64,000 bases of DNA from Doryteuthis pealeii (GCA_023376005.1 CM042179.1:21991906-22055905), one strand, 5' to 3'. Shown: positions 31,755-43,437, numbered from the stretch's first letter. A program made the numbers and translations. The notes: generated by a model not told the origin, from the sequence alone.

Positions 31755-32335
31755 GTTACTGTGGTGAAGCCGGAAGTTACCGCTTCAACAGACGGAAGTC
31801 GAATGGCAAAAATAATTAGTTTGCGCATATGGATCGCGCAACCTTAGTAAAAAATAAAATCTAAAATAAAATTCGTAATATTCAACCAATCAGAGGCGTT
31901 CCCGCCTAATAAGAAAATTTATCAACTGGACCTTTTTGGAGCCTATGCTGGACTATAAATAAAGCCAGCCTTTCGGATTCTAACCAGAAAGATCTCATTT
32001 GCCTAAGGGAATTCACGTCACCCTTTTTAAGAACATTTCGTTTACATGCTGAAGGTATCTATCTATCTCTCTCTCTCTCTCTCTCTTTGAATAACCTATG
32101 CTTTCGGAGATAAACCTTATATTCATTCAACTTATGCCTGAATGCTTTTGAGTTGACTTTAAACTTTCACCTTTTCGTTCTCACTTTTGAACTGTGAAAT
32201 ACCAGCTTACATTTTACATTTGAACTTTAAAAAAAGAACTTTGGCGGAACCTTGCCCAGTATTCAATGCTACCTTTTGTAAACTTTTGTTAATACAATTT
32301 TGTTTGTTTAATCCAGAGTTTTGTCTTCTATGCCA
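31755..32335 (+). promoter_or_regulatory. Candidate LTR or cryptic promoter: CCAAT, TATA box, donor
   Basis: A CpG-richer block begins about 31757 (TGTTACTGTGGTGAAGCCGG). It contains CCAATCAG (31886-31893), TATAAATAAA (31954-31963; about 60 bp downstream), then TCAGTC-like TTCGGATTC, and GCTGAAG|GTATCT with a (CT)n run. This is the spacing of an RNA polymerase II promoter and first exon. Its isolated, compositionally distinct nature suggests a solo LTR on the plus strand. No second LTR or pol is nearby, and the right boundary is uncertain. Confidence 0.4.
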
Positions 32336-32639
32336 TTGTGCTTGATTTATTTATGGTCTTTAAATGTTTGAACACTTTTATTGAATATTGACATCAAACA
32401 TCCCCACACTTCATCCACCATATTACCATAAATTACAAATAATAGTTTTGGTAAAGACACGTACAGCAGATATATCTTCAACATATTTTTCACTAATGTA
32501 TGATTGTGATTACTTGGGATTATTAGGTAAGAAATTAACATCTTTATGAATCCATCTTTCACAATTTGTTCATATCTAATATTTTCTAATTTTATACTGA
32601 TAAAACTGTACTTTAGGTGCTAAGTTGTTTTATATATAA

Positions 32640-32840
32640 ATCAAATATAATTTATTACCCTCTTACCTACCACGTTTGTGGGTGTCAAATGCACTGGGGG
32701 AAAAAAAGATTGATTAATTTTTCTTCCCAAAGGGCATTAGCGTGACATGAAACACACAACAACCTTATCCAGGATTTGAACTCTGGTTACCAAGCACATT
32801 TCCCATAATGATAACAATTACACTACACACACAAGTTCTT
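32640..32840 (-). mobile_element. SINE family 2, diverged head half, minus
   Basis: The minus strand carries GTAATTGTTATCATTATGGGAAATGTGCTTGG, GAGTTCAAATCCTGGATAAGG and TGTTTCATGTCACGCTAATGCCC. The rest is truncated. Confidence 0.72.
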
Positions 32841-33759
32841 TAATTGCAATTTTGCTTTGTTCATTTAGCCAGTTGAAGAATTTATTAACTCAGAGTTTTA
32901 GAATAAAGTTAAACTAGAAATTACTTAAAAGCTCAAAATTTGAGTGATTTAAATTTTATTCTTAGTTATAGTAAAAATGTATTATCCAATTATTCTATCC
33001 AGATTTATTGTAGGAATAACAACTAAAAGAACACTTTGATGTTGTGGTACCATTAATGAACCTTTCTCCATTCTCTTTCATAGATAACACAACCTTCCAA
33101 ATATTCTTCAGGACAGCTCTAAACAAAAGAAAGCAGGCCTTATAAACTTTCTTATTTGTTTTAACTATAGAATTAAGTTATACTTATACGTTATACTGCT
33201 TATGATATAGAGCAGTACTGGTTGTGGGGCCTACAAGAGAGGAATGCTTCTCATCACTTCAGACACTTTTTCTTCAACAAAACATAGCCAATTTGTCCCA
33301 CCCCTTTTGCTACTTATGCAGCAAACAAGAGCATCTCGTTCACTGGCTGGGATATGAATGCAGGTTTGTGGGACCGCTTGTGAATTTCCTATTCCCTATT
33401 TCATAAGTATAACTTAATTCTATAGTTAAAACAACTAACCACTAAATTTTAATAAAAGTATTCTAAGAAAGCGACCTTGAACTAATCCTAGATTTTTTTT
33501 TTTTTTTTTACTGGCGAGACTACATAAAAATGTAGTTTGCCAAATAAATAAAAAAAATTCCTTTTATTGTAAGTTGATTAAATTCTACCTTTGGCAACTA
33601 TTAAGCCCAGTGTTAAGTTACAACCTATTTATACAATTTATATTTTAATTGTAAATGAATAAATAATGGGAAGTGTTCTATAATTAGCATTTAATAGTCA
33701 CCTGCCTTGAGATATTACAAGGACTAAGGTCAGTACAAATGCAGACATATATACTATCA

Positions 33760-34075
33760 TTATTGGAGGCATTCGTTGTATAATGGTTATTGTTATAGGA
33801 AATGGGCATGAGAACCAGAGTTCAAATCCTGGATGAGGTTGTTTGCATTTCACATAACACTAATACACTTTGGAAAGGTATGCATTCAACTATTCTTCCT
33901 CCAGCTATGGCAAATACTAAGGCAGACTGGGCTCTTTAACATTAATATGGCAATCGATCTAGGAAAAGGAAAAATGAATTCAAACTTATTAAACTCCACT
34001 TAAAAACTGACCCTGTGTCACACCCTGCTCATGGTGGAGGGGCTGGGTAAATACATACTCTTTAGCTGAAAATTG
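33760..34075 (+). mobile_element. SINE family 2, full-length, plus
   Basis: Head GGAGGCATTCGTTGTATAATGGTTATTGTTATAGG, B box GAGTTCAAATCCTGG, and a complete body to CACCCTGCTCATGGTGGAGGGGCTGGGTAAATAC. Confidence 0.86.
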
Positions 34076-34159
34076 GAATAGAAATTGCTTTATTCTCTAT
34101 GAGTATTTCATATTATATTGTACTAACAAAAATTAATTCTATGTCATTTTTACTGTATA

Positions 34160-34355
34160 AGTGATATTTTTTATGGTTATGATTTTAGTATGTATTCATT
34201 TATTTACTCAATCGCTCCTCAGGAGCAGGATGTGACACAAGGTCAACTTTTAAGTGTCTGTTACTTAATAACACTTAAAAATTGACCTTGTATCACATCC
34301 TGTGATTGGGTAAATAAATACATACAAAAATCATAACCATAAAAAATATCACTTA
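34160..34355. mobile_element. Foldback built from a SINE-2 tail
   Basis: ATATTTTTTATGGTTATGATTTTAGTATGTATTCATTTATTTACTCAATC ... CAGGATGTGACACAAGGTCAACTTTTAAGTG is mirrored by CACTTAAAAATTGACCTTGTATCACATCCTG ... TAAATAAATACATACAAAAATCATAACCATAAAAAATAT. The arms include the SINE tail and host flank, so it is an inverted duplication. Confidence 0.75.
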
Positions 34356-34732
34356 TTTAACTTATTTCTCCTCTTTTTCTTATGCCAGTGTGTCATATTT
34401 TTTCAACTTTACTCCTACAGGCCATAACCTAACATATACCATTTCGATTCCATAAGCATATTAAAAACATTCCAAGGCCAAATTTGGATCCACAATCCTC
34501 TAATTTTGGATTCCCAAGTTTTAATTACTGCTATTGTTTTTGGTGATTTTTAATGTGACAATTTATGTACAATGCATGAAGTGTCTTGATGGGCCAAAGA
34601 CCCAATCAAGAGCCATCTGCAGGAAATAGTTTAATAGCTGCCTCATAGGGCGGCTTTTAACCTCGTTCAAGATTTCTTTTTCTTTAAAAGAAGAAAAAAA
34701 GCATTTCAATAATAATTAAGGAATCTACTTAC

Positions 34733-34833
34733 CCATTTACCATTTTTTGCTTTTAATAATGCAAAAAGCATCCGTAATTCTTTAACTGTAATACTGTAAC
34801 TTGCCAACACACCCAGCATTTCAACCAAGAGAT
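34733..34833 (-). CDS. NBEA: Neurobeachin exon (33 codons + 2 nt), armadillo-like helices
   Basis: Acceptor ATTTTTACAG and donor GTAAGT. AT completes the Asp codon begun by the upstream exon. It then encodes [20 protein letters not shown] and [15 protein letters not shown]-[V/I][16 protein letters not shown][K/R]-x-LF is one of the most conserved stretches of neurobeachin/LRBA, in the armadillo-like region just before the lectin-like insert. The exon sits between the two longest introns of the window (13.1 and 16.0 kb). Confidence 0.96.
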
Positions 34834-34859
34834 CTGTAAAAATAACAAGTAAATGGATC

Positions 34860-35750
34860 ATTTAGACATTAATCATCAATAAAATTAGTAGAGCATATAA
34901 AAGACAGGCTGATCCAAGAGAAATAAGAGTTTTAAAAAAAAGTATTATTATTATTGGATGAAGAGTAAATATTATAGAGAATTTAAAACTTGCAATTACA
35001 CAATATCTAGCATTATTGTAAAAACTTGCAGAACAAAGGTTTATGAAAAGTACAATAAAAATATACAGAAAGTGAATATATCAAGTAATTAATATGTATA
35101 AGTATTATGAGGAATTATTGCCTGCCCAAGATTACACAATACAATAAACTCTCCACTGGCTATCACGACAGAGGGGCACCGAAGAAGGTCTGCTTAAAAA
35201 AAAATAAAAATTTAAAAAAATTTAAAAAATAAAAAATAAAAAATCACTAGGTGCCTGTCATGTTAATCATTGCCAATGGTCCAGATTAGCTGAGATGCTT
35301 GGCATCTCACCCCTAACCACATTGTCTCCACCTTTGAAAACACCTGCAGGGGCCACCTTCAAGGACAAAAAGTGCAGGAGGCAAAACCACAATGCTATGA
35401 CATCAAATTCTCAGCAGCTGTGACTGTGCCTGCCTGTCCTGTATTTTAAATAAACATTTTTGTCGTCATCAATAAATTTTGAATATTTTTTTTTTCTTTT
35501 TTAGAAATTACAGACATTGCTACAATAATTAATTTCCTAAACACTTGAAGATATTCTAAACACAAGACAAAGCCCTGATGACACTGATTGACAAAGCTTT
35601 TAATCCTTAGCTTTACACATTCGAAAGCACATTGCCACTTTAATATAAAGCATGAGATACTGAAAAAGATTATCAGATGGATCAAACTATTTGATACTCG
35701 CCTGTTTTCTGGTTTTCTTTTTTAATTCAAAGTTACCCTAGTCATATATA
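34860..35750. other. Intron sequence, nothing recognised
   Basis: Includes a simple A-rich patch (35195-35245) and a moderately GC-rich unassigned block at 35250-35440 (AGCTGAGATGCTTGGCATCTCACC has a small hairpin). No conserved frame found. Confidence 0.4.
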
Positions 35751-35754
35751 TTAT

Positions 35755-36045
35755 ATATTCACCAACTCCTCCACACGAGCAGGATACAACACAAAGTCAA
35801 TTTCTTAAACGAAGTTTAACAGGTTTGAATTCAGAGTTTTCCTTCTCCTAGACTGGTTACCTAGCCATGGTTAAAGAACCCAGTCTGCTGCTATTTACCC
35901 ATAGCTGGAGGGAGAGTAGGATTCATACCTTTCCCAAGGGTATTAGCGCTAAGTGAAATGCAATTAACACGTCCAGGATTTGAACTCGGGGCGACAAGTC
36001 CATTTCCGATCACTTTAACCATTACACCACGCGCTTCATAGTCAT
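35755..36045 (-). mobile_element. SINE family 2, full-length, minus
   Basis: Minus-strand head GCGCGTGGTGTAATGGTTAAAGTGATCGGAAATGG, B box GAGTTCAAATCCTGG, and the tail GACTTTGTGTTGTATCCTGCTCGTGTGGAGGAGTTGG. This is the copy closest to a usable family consensus. Confidence 0.88.
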
Positions 36046-36104
36046 ATAGTTGGCCACTATAAGTAACACAAAATACATCAAAATGATACATCAACTCCTC
36101 TTAT

Positions 36105-36560
36105 TTAAATAAATACTCTTTCCAAAAATAGAAGCATTATTCTTACCTGGATACCAAGCCACATTGGTATACAAGGAAATGAAAAGGCAGACAAAGTTGC
36201 AAAAAAGTACTTCTGACATATACATCTGATACAAAGATCCCATACATTGATCTATTAACAAATTCATACATGACAAAATGGCAAAAATCATAGGATGATC
36301 AAATACACAATAAGCTCAACCATAAACAAGATGCGATTGGTGAATGGCCAGCAGGTTACAGAAGAAACAGAAAAGAAGAAGTGATACTCTCCAGACTTTG
36401 CATTGGTCCCACCAATTCACACTTGACTTACTAAAAAGTGAAGATGCTCCAATATGTTCAATATGCAAAGTACTGTTTATTGCCAAACACATCCTCTTAA
36501 ACTGTAACAGTTTCAGACAAATACTATCAAGACAAGTAATTTAAAGGACCTTTTCCAAAT
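36105..36560 (+). pseudogene. Non-LTR retrotransposon RNase H and C-terminal remnant
   Basis: The plus frame at 36120-36210 reads SKNRSIILTWIPSHIGIQGN, EKADKVAKK: the W-[V/I]-PSH-x-GI-x-GNE-x-AD RNase H signature of R1/jockey-type LINEs. Further on it gives GEWPAGYRRNRKEEVILSRL, CIGPTNSH, LKSEDAPICSICKVLFIAKH and ILLNC (about 36340-36520), including the C-x2-C...H-x4-C finger. Frameshifts separate the parts. Confidence 0.85.
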
Positions 36561-36566
36561 ACTAAA

Positions 36567-36840
36567 CTTAACTCAGTCAATAGAGCATTAATCTTAGAAT
36601 TGCAAGGTTCTTGATTTGATACTGGTCCTCGTCAATTCAACACACGAGTAGCACAGCTTGGGTAATCTGATCTAAGTGGGAAAGAATCCAGGAGCTGATG
36701 GTGGATGTGGCACTCCATCTCAGCAAAAACAATCTCCCTGGTCTAATGCTAGCAAAAAGAGAATAAATTCCCTTATTGTTCAGCTGATACTGACAATAAG
36801 CCACTCTGTAGACTACTACTTTTACTACTTACTATAACAA
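36567..36840 (+). mobile_element. SINE family 1, diverged subfamily copy A
   Basis: TTAACTCAGTCAATAGAGCATTAATCTTAGAATTGCAAGG head, TGATTTGATACTGGTCC B-box region, body ending CTACTTTTACTACTTACTATAACAAATTTA. Nearly identical to 40305-40590, including the non-SINE end. Confidence 0.8.
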
Positions 36841-36879
36841 ATTTATGATATGTGTTAAATAAAAGAAAGAAAAAAGTAA

Positions 36880-37570
36880 CCCTTTCATCAAGATCTGACA
36901 AAATAAACCTTTTAACCAAAAACTGACCAAACATAACCAAATACAACCATAAAAACCCATACCCTAAAACCTGAAACCCATATAGAAGACAAAACCTATT
37001 TAACCCTTTTTGGCATTAAATAACCCACAGAGATTGATATGCCGTTAAAAAAGACTCAAACTCAACAAACAAAGCATTTTTTTAGAATATAATTTAGTGG
37101 CATACCACTTTGGTAATCAGTTTGATATCAACCACACACATATATATATATATATATAGTGGTTTATTTTTTCTTGTGTTTTTTAATGAATTTATATTTC
37201 CTTGCATTTGCTTTTCGTTAAGATCTGGCCAAATAAACCTTTTAACCAAAAATTGACCAAACATAACCAAATACAACCATAAAAACCCATACCCTAAAGT
37301 CCAAAACCCATATGAAAGACAAAACCTATTTAACCCTTTTTGGCATTAAATGACCCACAAAGGTTAATATGCTTTTGAATAAGACAGTAACCCTTTCGTC
37401 AAGATCTGACCAAATAAACCTTTTAACCAAAAATTGACCAAACATAACCAAATACAACCATAATAACCCATACCCTAAAGTCCAAAACCCATATGGAAAA
37501 CAAAACCTATTTAACCCTTTTTGGCATTAAATGACCCACAAAAGGTTAATATGCTTTTGAATAAGACACA
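36880..37570. repeat. ~175-bp tandem repeat containing the family-3 tail, three units
   Basis: Units start at about 36880, 37215 and 37395: AAGATCTGACCAAATAAACCTTTTAACCAAAAATTGACCAAACATAACCAAATACAACC...AACCCTTTTTGGCATTAAATGACCCACAAAGGTTAATATGC. The last phrase is the tail motif of short element family 3, so the repeat unit carries a LINE/SINE 3' end. About 140 bp of unrelated sequence with (TA)n separates units one and two. Confidence 0.8.
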
Positions 37571-37997
37571 AACTGATAAATTAAGGGTAAATATGTATAA
37601 AAGAGGGACAACCAATTTGAAATCTAAATTAAGACAGGATAAGATGTTTACTAATGTTAGAATTAAAATGTCCAAGGTTGTAACTATGAGAGGAAAACAT
37701 TCACGAGAAAATAATCTGCAGTGCAGAATTTCTTGGAAAGAAGATTTGAAATAAGATATGCATCTGTTATGGAAAAGATTCAGAAATAATGGATATTGCT
37801 CACGACAGTTTGCAAAAATGGCTGCTTACTGAAAATACACAAATAAGTAAAACCAGTAAATGAATTCTATATAAACATCTTCAATAAAGTTAGCAATAGA
37901 AAAAGGACAAACAAGCCTTCATTCTATCAATGGGAAAATTGGTAGAAATCATTTTCATGTTAGGTTTACCATTGACTTCATATGTATCAATAAAATA

Positions 37998-38345
37998 ATT
38001 TTCATTAATTTTCAAACAGATCTATTTGACCTATAGATGAGACCCTAACAGGTACTACTAATCTGGGTCAGAGTGGACCTGGGTGCAATGGCAATGAAGG
38101 GGTACTCCATATTCCTCAGAGCTCCAAAATTGGAATCTCACCATTAGATACAGTTTAGCATCATATCCAAGATACTAAATTCGTAGAAATAATTTTAGTG
38201 TTAGATTTTTTATGAACTTAATGTGTATCAATAGATTTTCATTAACTTCTTATGTATCAATAAATTAGAAGAAACTACTTCATATGAATTCATAAACTAG
38301 GGATTGGGCCTCAGCCACCATCTTCTAGCACCTATATGATAAAAA
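37998..38345 (-). mobile_element. Short retroelement family 3, diverged, interrupted
   Basis: TTGACCTATAGATGAGACCCTAACAGGTACTACTAATCTGGGTCAGAGTGGACCTGGG...GTTTAGCATCATATCCAAGATAC, then ~110 bp of direct repeats (TTATGTATCAATAAAT), then GCCTCAGCCACCATCTTCTAGCACCTATATGATAAAAA. The interruption splits the element. Confidence 0.72.
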
Positions 38346-38565
38346 CGTAGTAATTGTATTTCACTTAGCGCTAATACCCTTGGGAAAGGTATGAATTCTA
38401 CTCTCCCTCCAGCTATGGGTAAATAGTAGGGTAGACTGGACTCTTTAACCTTGGTTAGGCAACCAGTCTAGGAGAAGGAAAACTCTGAATTCAAACCTGT
38501 TAAACTCCACTTAAGAAATTGACCTTGTGTCACATCCTGCTCGTGCGGAGGGGTTGATATATATA
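38345..38565 (+). mobile_element. SINE family 2, 5'-truncated, plus
   Basis: Starts within the body (TTGTATTTCACTTAGCGCTAATACCCTTGGG) and is complete to CACATCCTGCTCGTGCGGAGGGGTTGATATATATAT. It interrupts family-3 sequence: ATGATAAAAA occurs immediately before and soon after (38337 and 38573), so it is a target-site duplication candidate. Confidence 0.8.
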
Positions 38566-38572
38566 TATATAT

Positions 38573-38910
38573 ATGATAAAAATGGGTGGGTGTTTGCCAT
38601 AAGAGAAATTTGAAGATGGTCAGGACAATTATATAGGTGCTAGGGCTTGACATCCCATCCGATTGATCGGATAGGGCCTTTCTAACCACCCATCTAGACC
38701 AAGTAAGGGCTGAAGTGGGGTGTTGTATATCATGGGACTATTTAGTACCCAGATCAAAGACTTCTTAACCACCACAATCCTGTCTTCAGGTATTATGGGT
38801 TGCCAGCTACAGCCAACAGGTGGTCCCACTAGGGTAGTGTAGGGGGGCATACCCCTCTGCAGTGGTGCAGTTAGCATATTCTACAGCTCCAGCCAATAGA
38901 GCTACACAAA
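38573..38910 (-). mobile_element. Short retroelement family 3, 5' half
   Basis: Continues the copy at 37998-38345 on the far side of the SINE: ATGATAAAAATGGGTGGGTGTTTGCC, GGTGCTAGGGCTTGACATCCC, to GCAGTGGTGCAGTTAGCATATTCTACAGCTCCAGCCAATAGAGCTAC. It shares the long 5' head with 24985-25600. Confidence 0.78.
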
Positions 38911-38939
38911 CTTAGATTAAACTATTAAAATAAATGTGT

Positions 38940-39660
38940 GCAGAATAAACGTATCTGATTTTTTCATTTGTTTTTTTGCCATAAAGATCATCTGATAAGA
39001 ATTCTTAGAATAAATTACATTGTCCAAGTGACATTATTGGAAACAACAAATGTCACCTAGAAAAAAAGAAAAACCTGATAAAACCACTTTAACTGGTAAA
39101 AATGCATTTCAAATATATAATAAAAGACATAAGCTAAATTTTGTAGGTATGACCAAAATTTCATTTGTTTTTAACCCCTTATGAAATAAAATTCAACAAA
39201 ACTCAAAAAATGAATGAAACTAACATAATTTTTGCTGTATTGTGAAGAGGAAGGATTTTTTTTTTATCTATTTTTATTTTATTTTATTTTTTATTTTTTT
39301 AATTTTTTTTTACACACACACAGAAATTATTTGTTTTACAGTCTTTAAAACTGGAGATTTTTTATGAATTAAAATCTGTTAAAATGGCACATTCTTGCAT
39401 TTTGTTTTTCTCTTGAAGATGTGCTCTTTTCAAAGTGATTTATGTCATTGTTATAGTTAATAAATTCATAGAAAATTTTTTATATATAAGTTTAGGCTCT
39501 GTTCTGAAGGAAAAAAACTTAAAAGTGACAATTTTAAATTTAAAGTTTAAAGAAAGGGAGTGGTGCTGTCATACCTAAAATTTTGTACTTAACTATGAGC
39601 TTAATTTAAAAATACTAAAAAGTAAAAAAACTTAATAGAAAAGTAAATGTATTATAACAA
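38940..39660. other. Intron sequence, nothing recognised
   Basis: AT-rich with a T-homopolymer patch at 39258-39312. No exon-like frame or repeat family identified. Confidence 0.45.
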
Positions 39661-39672
39661 TGAATCTGTACA

Positions 39673-40063
39673 TCTATTAATAATGGAGATTCACTTCCAG
39701 TTTTTGTCTGTAACAAAAATTACGTCACTGCTTACGTCACATTACCCAAAATCATAACATAGAATAAATACACTCAAAATTTGAACATGCAACATTAGAC
39801 AGTCCTCATTGTTTTTTAAAACAAGTTTTAATAAATACATGACTGGTATTATATATTTATATATAGTTTGTTTTATTTTAATACATATTTAAAGTTTACA
39901 TTTCAAATTGTTTTATTTTTTAATCCTTTAATGAATTTGCTGATTTTACTTACTTAGGGAACAAACACGCTGACATAGAATTTTTTACTCCCACCCGTCA
40001 GGCAATATGTTTCAAAAATCTATTTTTACATCGCCCGGAGGGCGTTTTTTTATTTTGTACTAG
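39673..40063 (+). mobile_element. Non-autonomous Helitron, complete, 391 bp
   Basis: 5' end TCTATTAATAATGGAGATTC...GTCTGTAACAAAAATTACGTCA. The 3' end has hairpin CGCCCGGAGGGCG, a T-rich spacer and GTACTAG|T. Termini resemble 27262-28149 while the interior differs. Confidence 0.83.
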
Positions 40064-40304
40064 TACTATTAATTTTATACCTAGTTTAATAAATTCAGAT
40101 ATAATTCTTAGGAATATAAATCTTTCTTCTTTCCAAAGAAACACTCATGAAAGATAAAAGGATAATCATAGACAAGAAAAATATAAATCCATACATTCAT
40201 CATGAATTGACTCGAATAAGGATTGTTTTATAATTTACACATTCTAAAATAGTATTGGTCTTGTGTTAGATCATTTAAAATATCTTTATCAGTAAATTAG
40301 ACAA

Positions 40305-40590
40305 ATTTTAACTCAGTCAATAGAGCATTAGTCTTAGAATTGCAAGGTTCTTGATTTGATACTGGTCCTCGTCAATTCAACACACGAGTAGCACAACTTG
40401 GGTAATCTGATCCGAGTGGGAAAGAATCCAGGAGCCGATGGTGGGTGTGGCACTCCATCTCAGCAAAAACAATCTCCCTGGTCTAATGCTAGCAAAAAGA
40501 GAATAGATTCCCTTACTGTTCAGCTGATACTGACAATAAGCTACTCTGTAGACTACTACTTTTACTACTTACTATAACAAATTTATTATA
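40305..40590 (+). mobile_element. SINE family 1, diverged subfamily copy B
   Basis: Differs from 36567-36840 at only about a dozen positions over ~275 bp, and both copies end in the same CTTACTATAACAAATTTAT. Other family-1 copies are far more distant, so this pair is probably a local duplication or a distinct young subfamily. Confidence 0.8.
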
Positions 40591-40596
40591 TATATT

Positions 40597-40860
40597 ATTT
40601 AGATTTTTCAGACTGTTATCCTCATCTTTACTGTTATATACACAATGTTTCAGACAATGTGCCCTCCATCATTTTTCTTGTGTTTCTTGTCAAACTTGGG
40701 AACCTTTGTGTCATAATCAGGAGCCTTTACATGAACTTCAAACCAAACTTTTTATTCAATCTATAAGGGTAGATTGTTCTCATTCTGTTAACCAAGACCA
40801 GGTACAAGTGTTAAGTTATGTTAAGTATTCTATGTTATTTTCGGACAAATTCAAATTAAT
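40597..40860 (-). mobile_element. Penelope-like terminal fragment, single arm
   Basis: TCAGACTGTTATCCTCATCTTTACTG, ACACAATGTTTCAGACAATGTGCC, AACTTGGGAACCTTTG, AACCAAACTTTTTATTC, GTTCTCATTCTGTTAACC matches half of the foldback at 1-470. This shows what one unfolded arm looks like. Confidence 0.65.
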
Positions 40861-41710
40861 AAATCTATAATCTATAATTATTCTTACTGTTGTAAGACAA
40901 GTGATATTGTATTTTGAACAGAAAAATTAAATCAATTTTATCAGCATTTTCTGTATCTTAGCTTTCTATTTGACTAACAATTTACTGCCATGGTCAGACT
41001 TTGTGAATATGTATGAATAAAATTTTATTGATTAAAAATGATAAATTGTTTGCTTTTTAACATTTATCTGCAATTTACATATAATTCTATGATATATAAA
41101 GTTGGGTATCGACAATAATACAACAGAATTTGAATCACAAGTAACTTGCATGTGATTTATTTGAAACAATTGCTGTTTTGCCATATCCATTGCTTATTTC
41201 AATGAACTTTAATACAAAAAATGTTTAAATTGTTGCTCTAAGTTACTCTGAATGAATTTAATCATAATACTTTTACAATCATCTACATGTGTAGATATTT
41301 TACAAGGCCACAAGAAAATAATATGCTAGTTGCTTTCACTCAAATGCCAGATTTTTTTTTTTAATAGAAAAAATAGTAAAAAAAAAACATCAAAAAAGTT
41401 AGTTTTTTTCTTTTTCTTTTTTTTTTTTTTCAAATGATAAAAACAAAGTAAACATGGCCTAGTCAATTCTGATATTAATTGTAAATCAATATTTTATGCA
41501 TACATACAAAATAAGCCACAGTGCATTCACTTGTGTATAATGAAGTTTGAACAAAGAAACACTTGTGCAGATTTTTTTTTATAAAGAGAAAAAGATTTAG
41601 CAATTGATACTAGCTGAAACATTATGAATGGATATAAAACTATGTTACTCTAATACAAATGGAAGTTATCTATAATCTATATGAAAGTAAAAGTAATTCA
41701 TAGAAATTTA

Positions 41711-42358
41711 AATAAAAATAAAATCACTATAAATTTTATGAATGATGAATTATAACATTTTTCAAACTAGCAACTTGGATTTCATTAACTGTATCATGCA
41801 TTGTATATTTCATCTGGTAAAATCTTATATGGATTTTTTAAAAGTAACTTTATTTCAAACCACCCAAGTAGTAGTAAAGTGTGCAGAGTGATCTATTGTT
41901 AGCATCAGCCAAAAAGTGCTAGACCAAGGAGATTGTTTTGCTGAAGTATGCACCCTCCAGCTATGGGTAAATAGTAAGGAAGACTAGGCTCTTTAACCTT
42001 GGTTAGGTAAGCAGTCTAGGTGAAGGAAAATTGAATTCAAACCTGTTAGACTGTTTAAGAAATTGGCCATGTATTACAACCTGCTTGTAGAGTGGGTTTA
42101 ATAAATACTAAACAAGATGGTTCTTACTATAATACGCATTTGGGTGTTTATGTTCACATAGTTTGAGCAACTGAAAAATGTGTACTTTGTTGACTAAACA
42201 AGTAGTTTTTATAGCAATAATATTTGAATTTCTTATTATTTCTTATTAAAAATAAAATCACTATAAATTTTATGAATGATGAATTATAACATTTTTTTAG
42301 CATCTTAAATTTCATTGACTGTATCATTCATTGAACTGGTATGTTGTATATTTCATCA
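41711..42358. repeat. Direct ~110-bp duplication flanking a SINE-2 fragment
   Basis: AAAATCACTATAAATTTTATGAATGATGAATTATAACATTTTT...CATTAACTGTATCATGCATTG (41718-41806) recurs at 42250-42335. Between them, 41945-42105 is a 5'-truncated SINE 2 (plus) and 41870-41945 a scrap of SINE 1. Confidence 0.75.
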
Positions 42359-42359
42359 A

Positions 42360-43110
42360 AAAATCTGAGAAAAAAATTACAAGAAATAGAATTTCTTATT
42401 GTTAATTACTATTCATTTTTTTTACTATTATTTCTTTCATCTTATTCCTGTTGGTTTTTATTCCAACTGTCAAAATGTAATTCTATAATCATTACTAAGC
42501 AGTATAAATCTTATCAAATGTCCATCCAAACAAACAGCAATAGTTCTACCATTTTGGGAGAGATTTCAACCTAACATTCAGAAATTTGTGTCTGGGAAGG
42601 TCTTAAAACTTGTTTACCTGGAATAGTTGCCTTACTTATTAAGCTATAAAGACCAACTGATTACAAAAATTCAAATTTAACTATATAGTTTTCATTCTTT
42701 ATTTTTCCTTAACCTCTCATAACATGTGATCTTTTTTGTTTAAATAAAAAAGTAGTATGAGTAACAATATTTCTCCAATTTCTGAGACAAAGCAGTATTT
42801 TCATCATTATTAAAGAATAGATATATATATATAGAAAAATAGTATGATTTGCTTCATTTTTATGCTTGTTACCTACAGACGCCTAGGCTAATGGACCAAT
42901 CATGGAACTTTTGTATGTGAATTCCTTTAACCTTAATTGATGGTATCTGTTGGTATGAGGGAACAAATAAAACAAAATTATAAAATTTAAAGTCATCCCC
43001 CCCCACACACACACACACATATACACCTGCGGGATTGGAACTTTTTGAAAGAAAATTAAGACAGGACTCATTCATGTAGAAAGCAAATAGAATTCATTTT
43101 GCTTAAGAGA
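42360..43110. other. Intron sequence, nothing recognised
   Basis: AT-rich, with short (CA)n/(C)n patches at 42997-43022. The small minus frames here lack any known domain. Confidence 0.4.
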
Positions 43111-43111
43111 A

Positions 43112-43275
43112 GGTGTTCACAGGAATCTGTGTGGTAAAGTGATGAGCTGACAGTAGGTGTCGTGCTCTACCTTAGACACCAAAAAAATCTCCTTGGTCTA
43201 GCACTAGCGAAAAGAGAATAGACTCTCTTGCTGTCTAGATGATACTGATATTAGGCCATTCTGACAACTTTACTT
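43112..43275 (+). mobile_element. SINE family 1, 3' two thirds, plus
   Basis: Begins inside the body (CACAGGAATCTGTGTGGTAAAGTGATGAGCTG) and is complete to TATTAGGCCATTCTGAC. Confidence 0.8.
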
Positions 43276-43437
43276 ACTTTTTTACTTATATGTATCCTAT
43301 TTTTATCCCAGGCAATGCTGGGTTCCCCAGCTAGTAAATAATAAGCCACCAATTCTTTTATTTATATAATGTTTACTTATGTTTGTATAATGATAGTTGA
43401 GGGTTTTGATAAATACAGAAATAAGTAAGAAAGTAAA

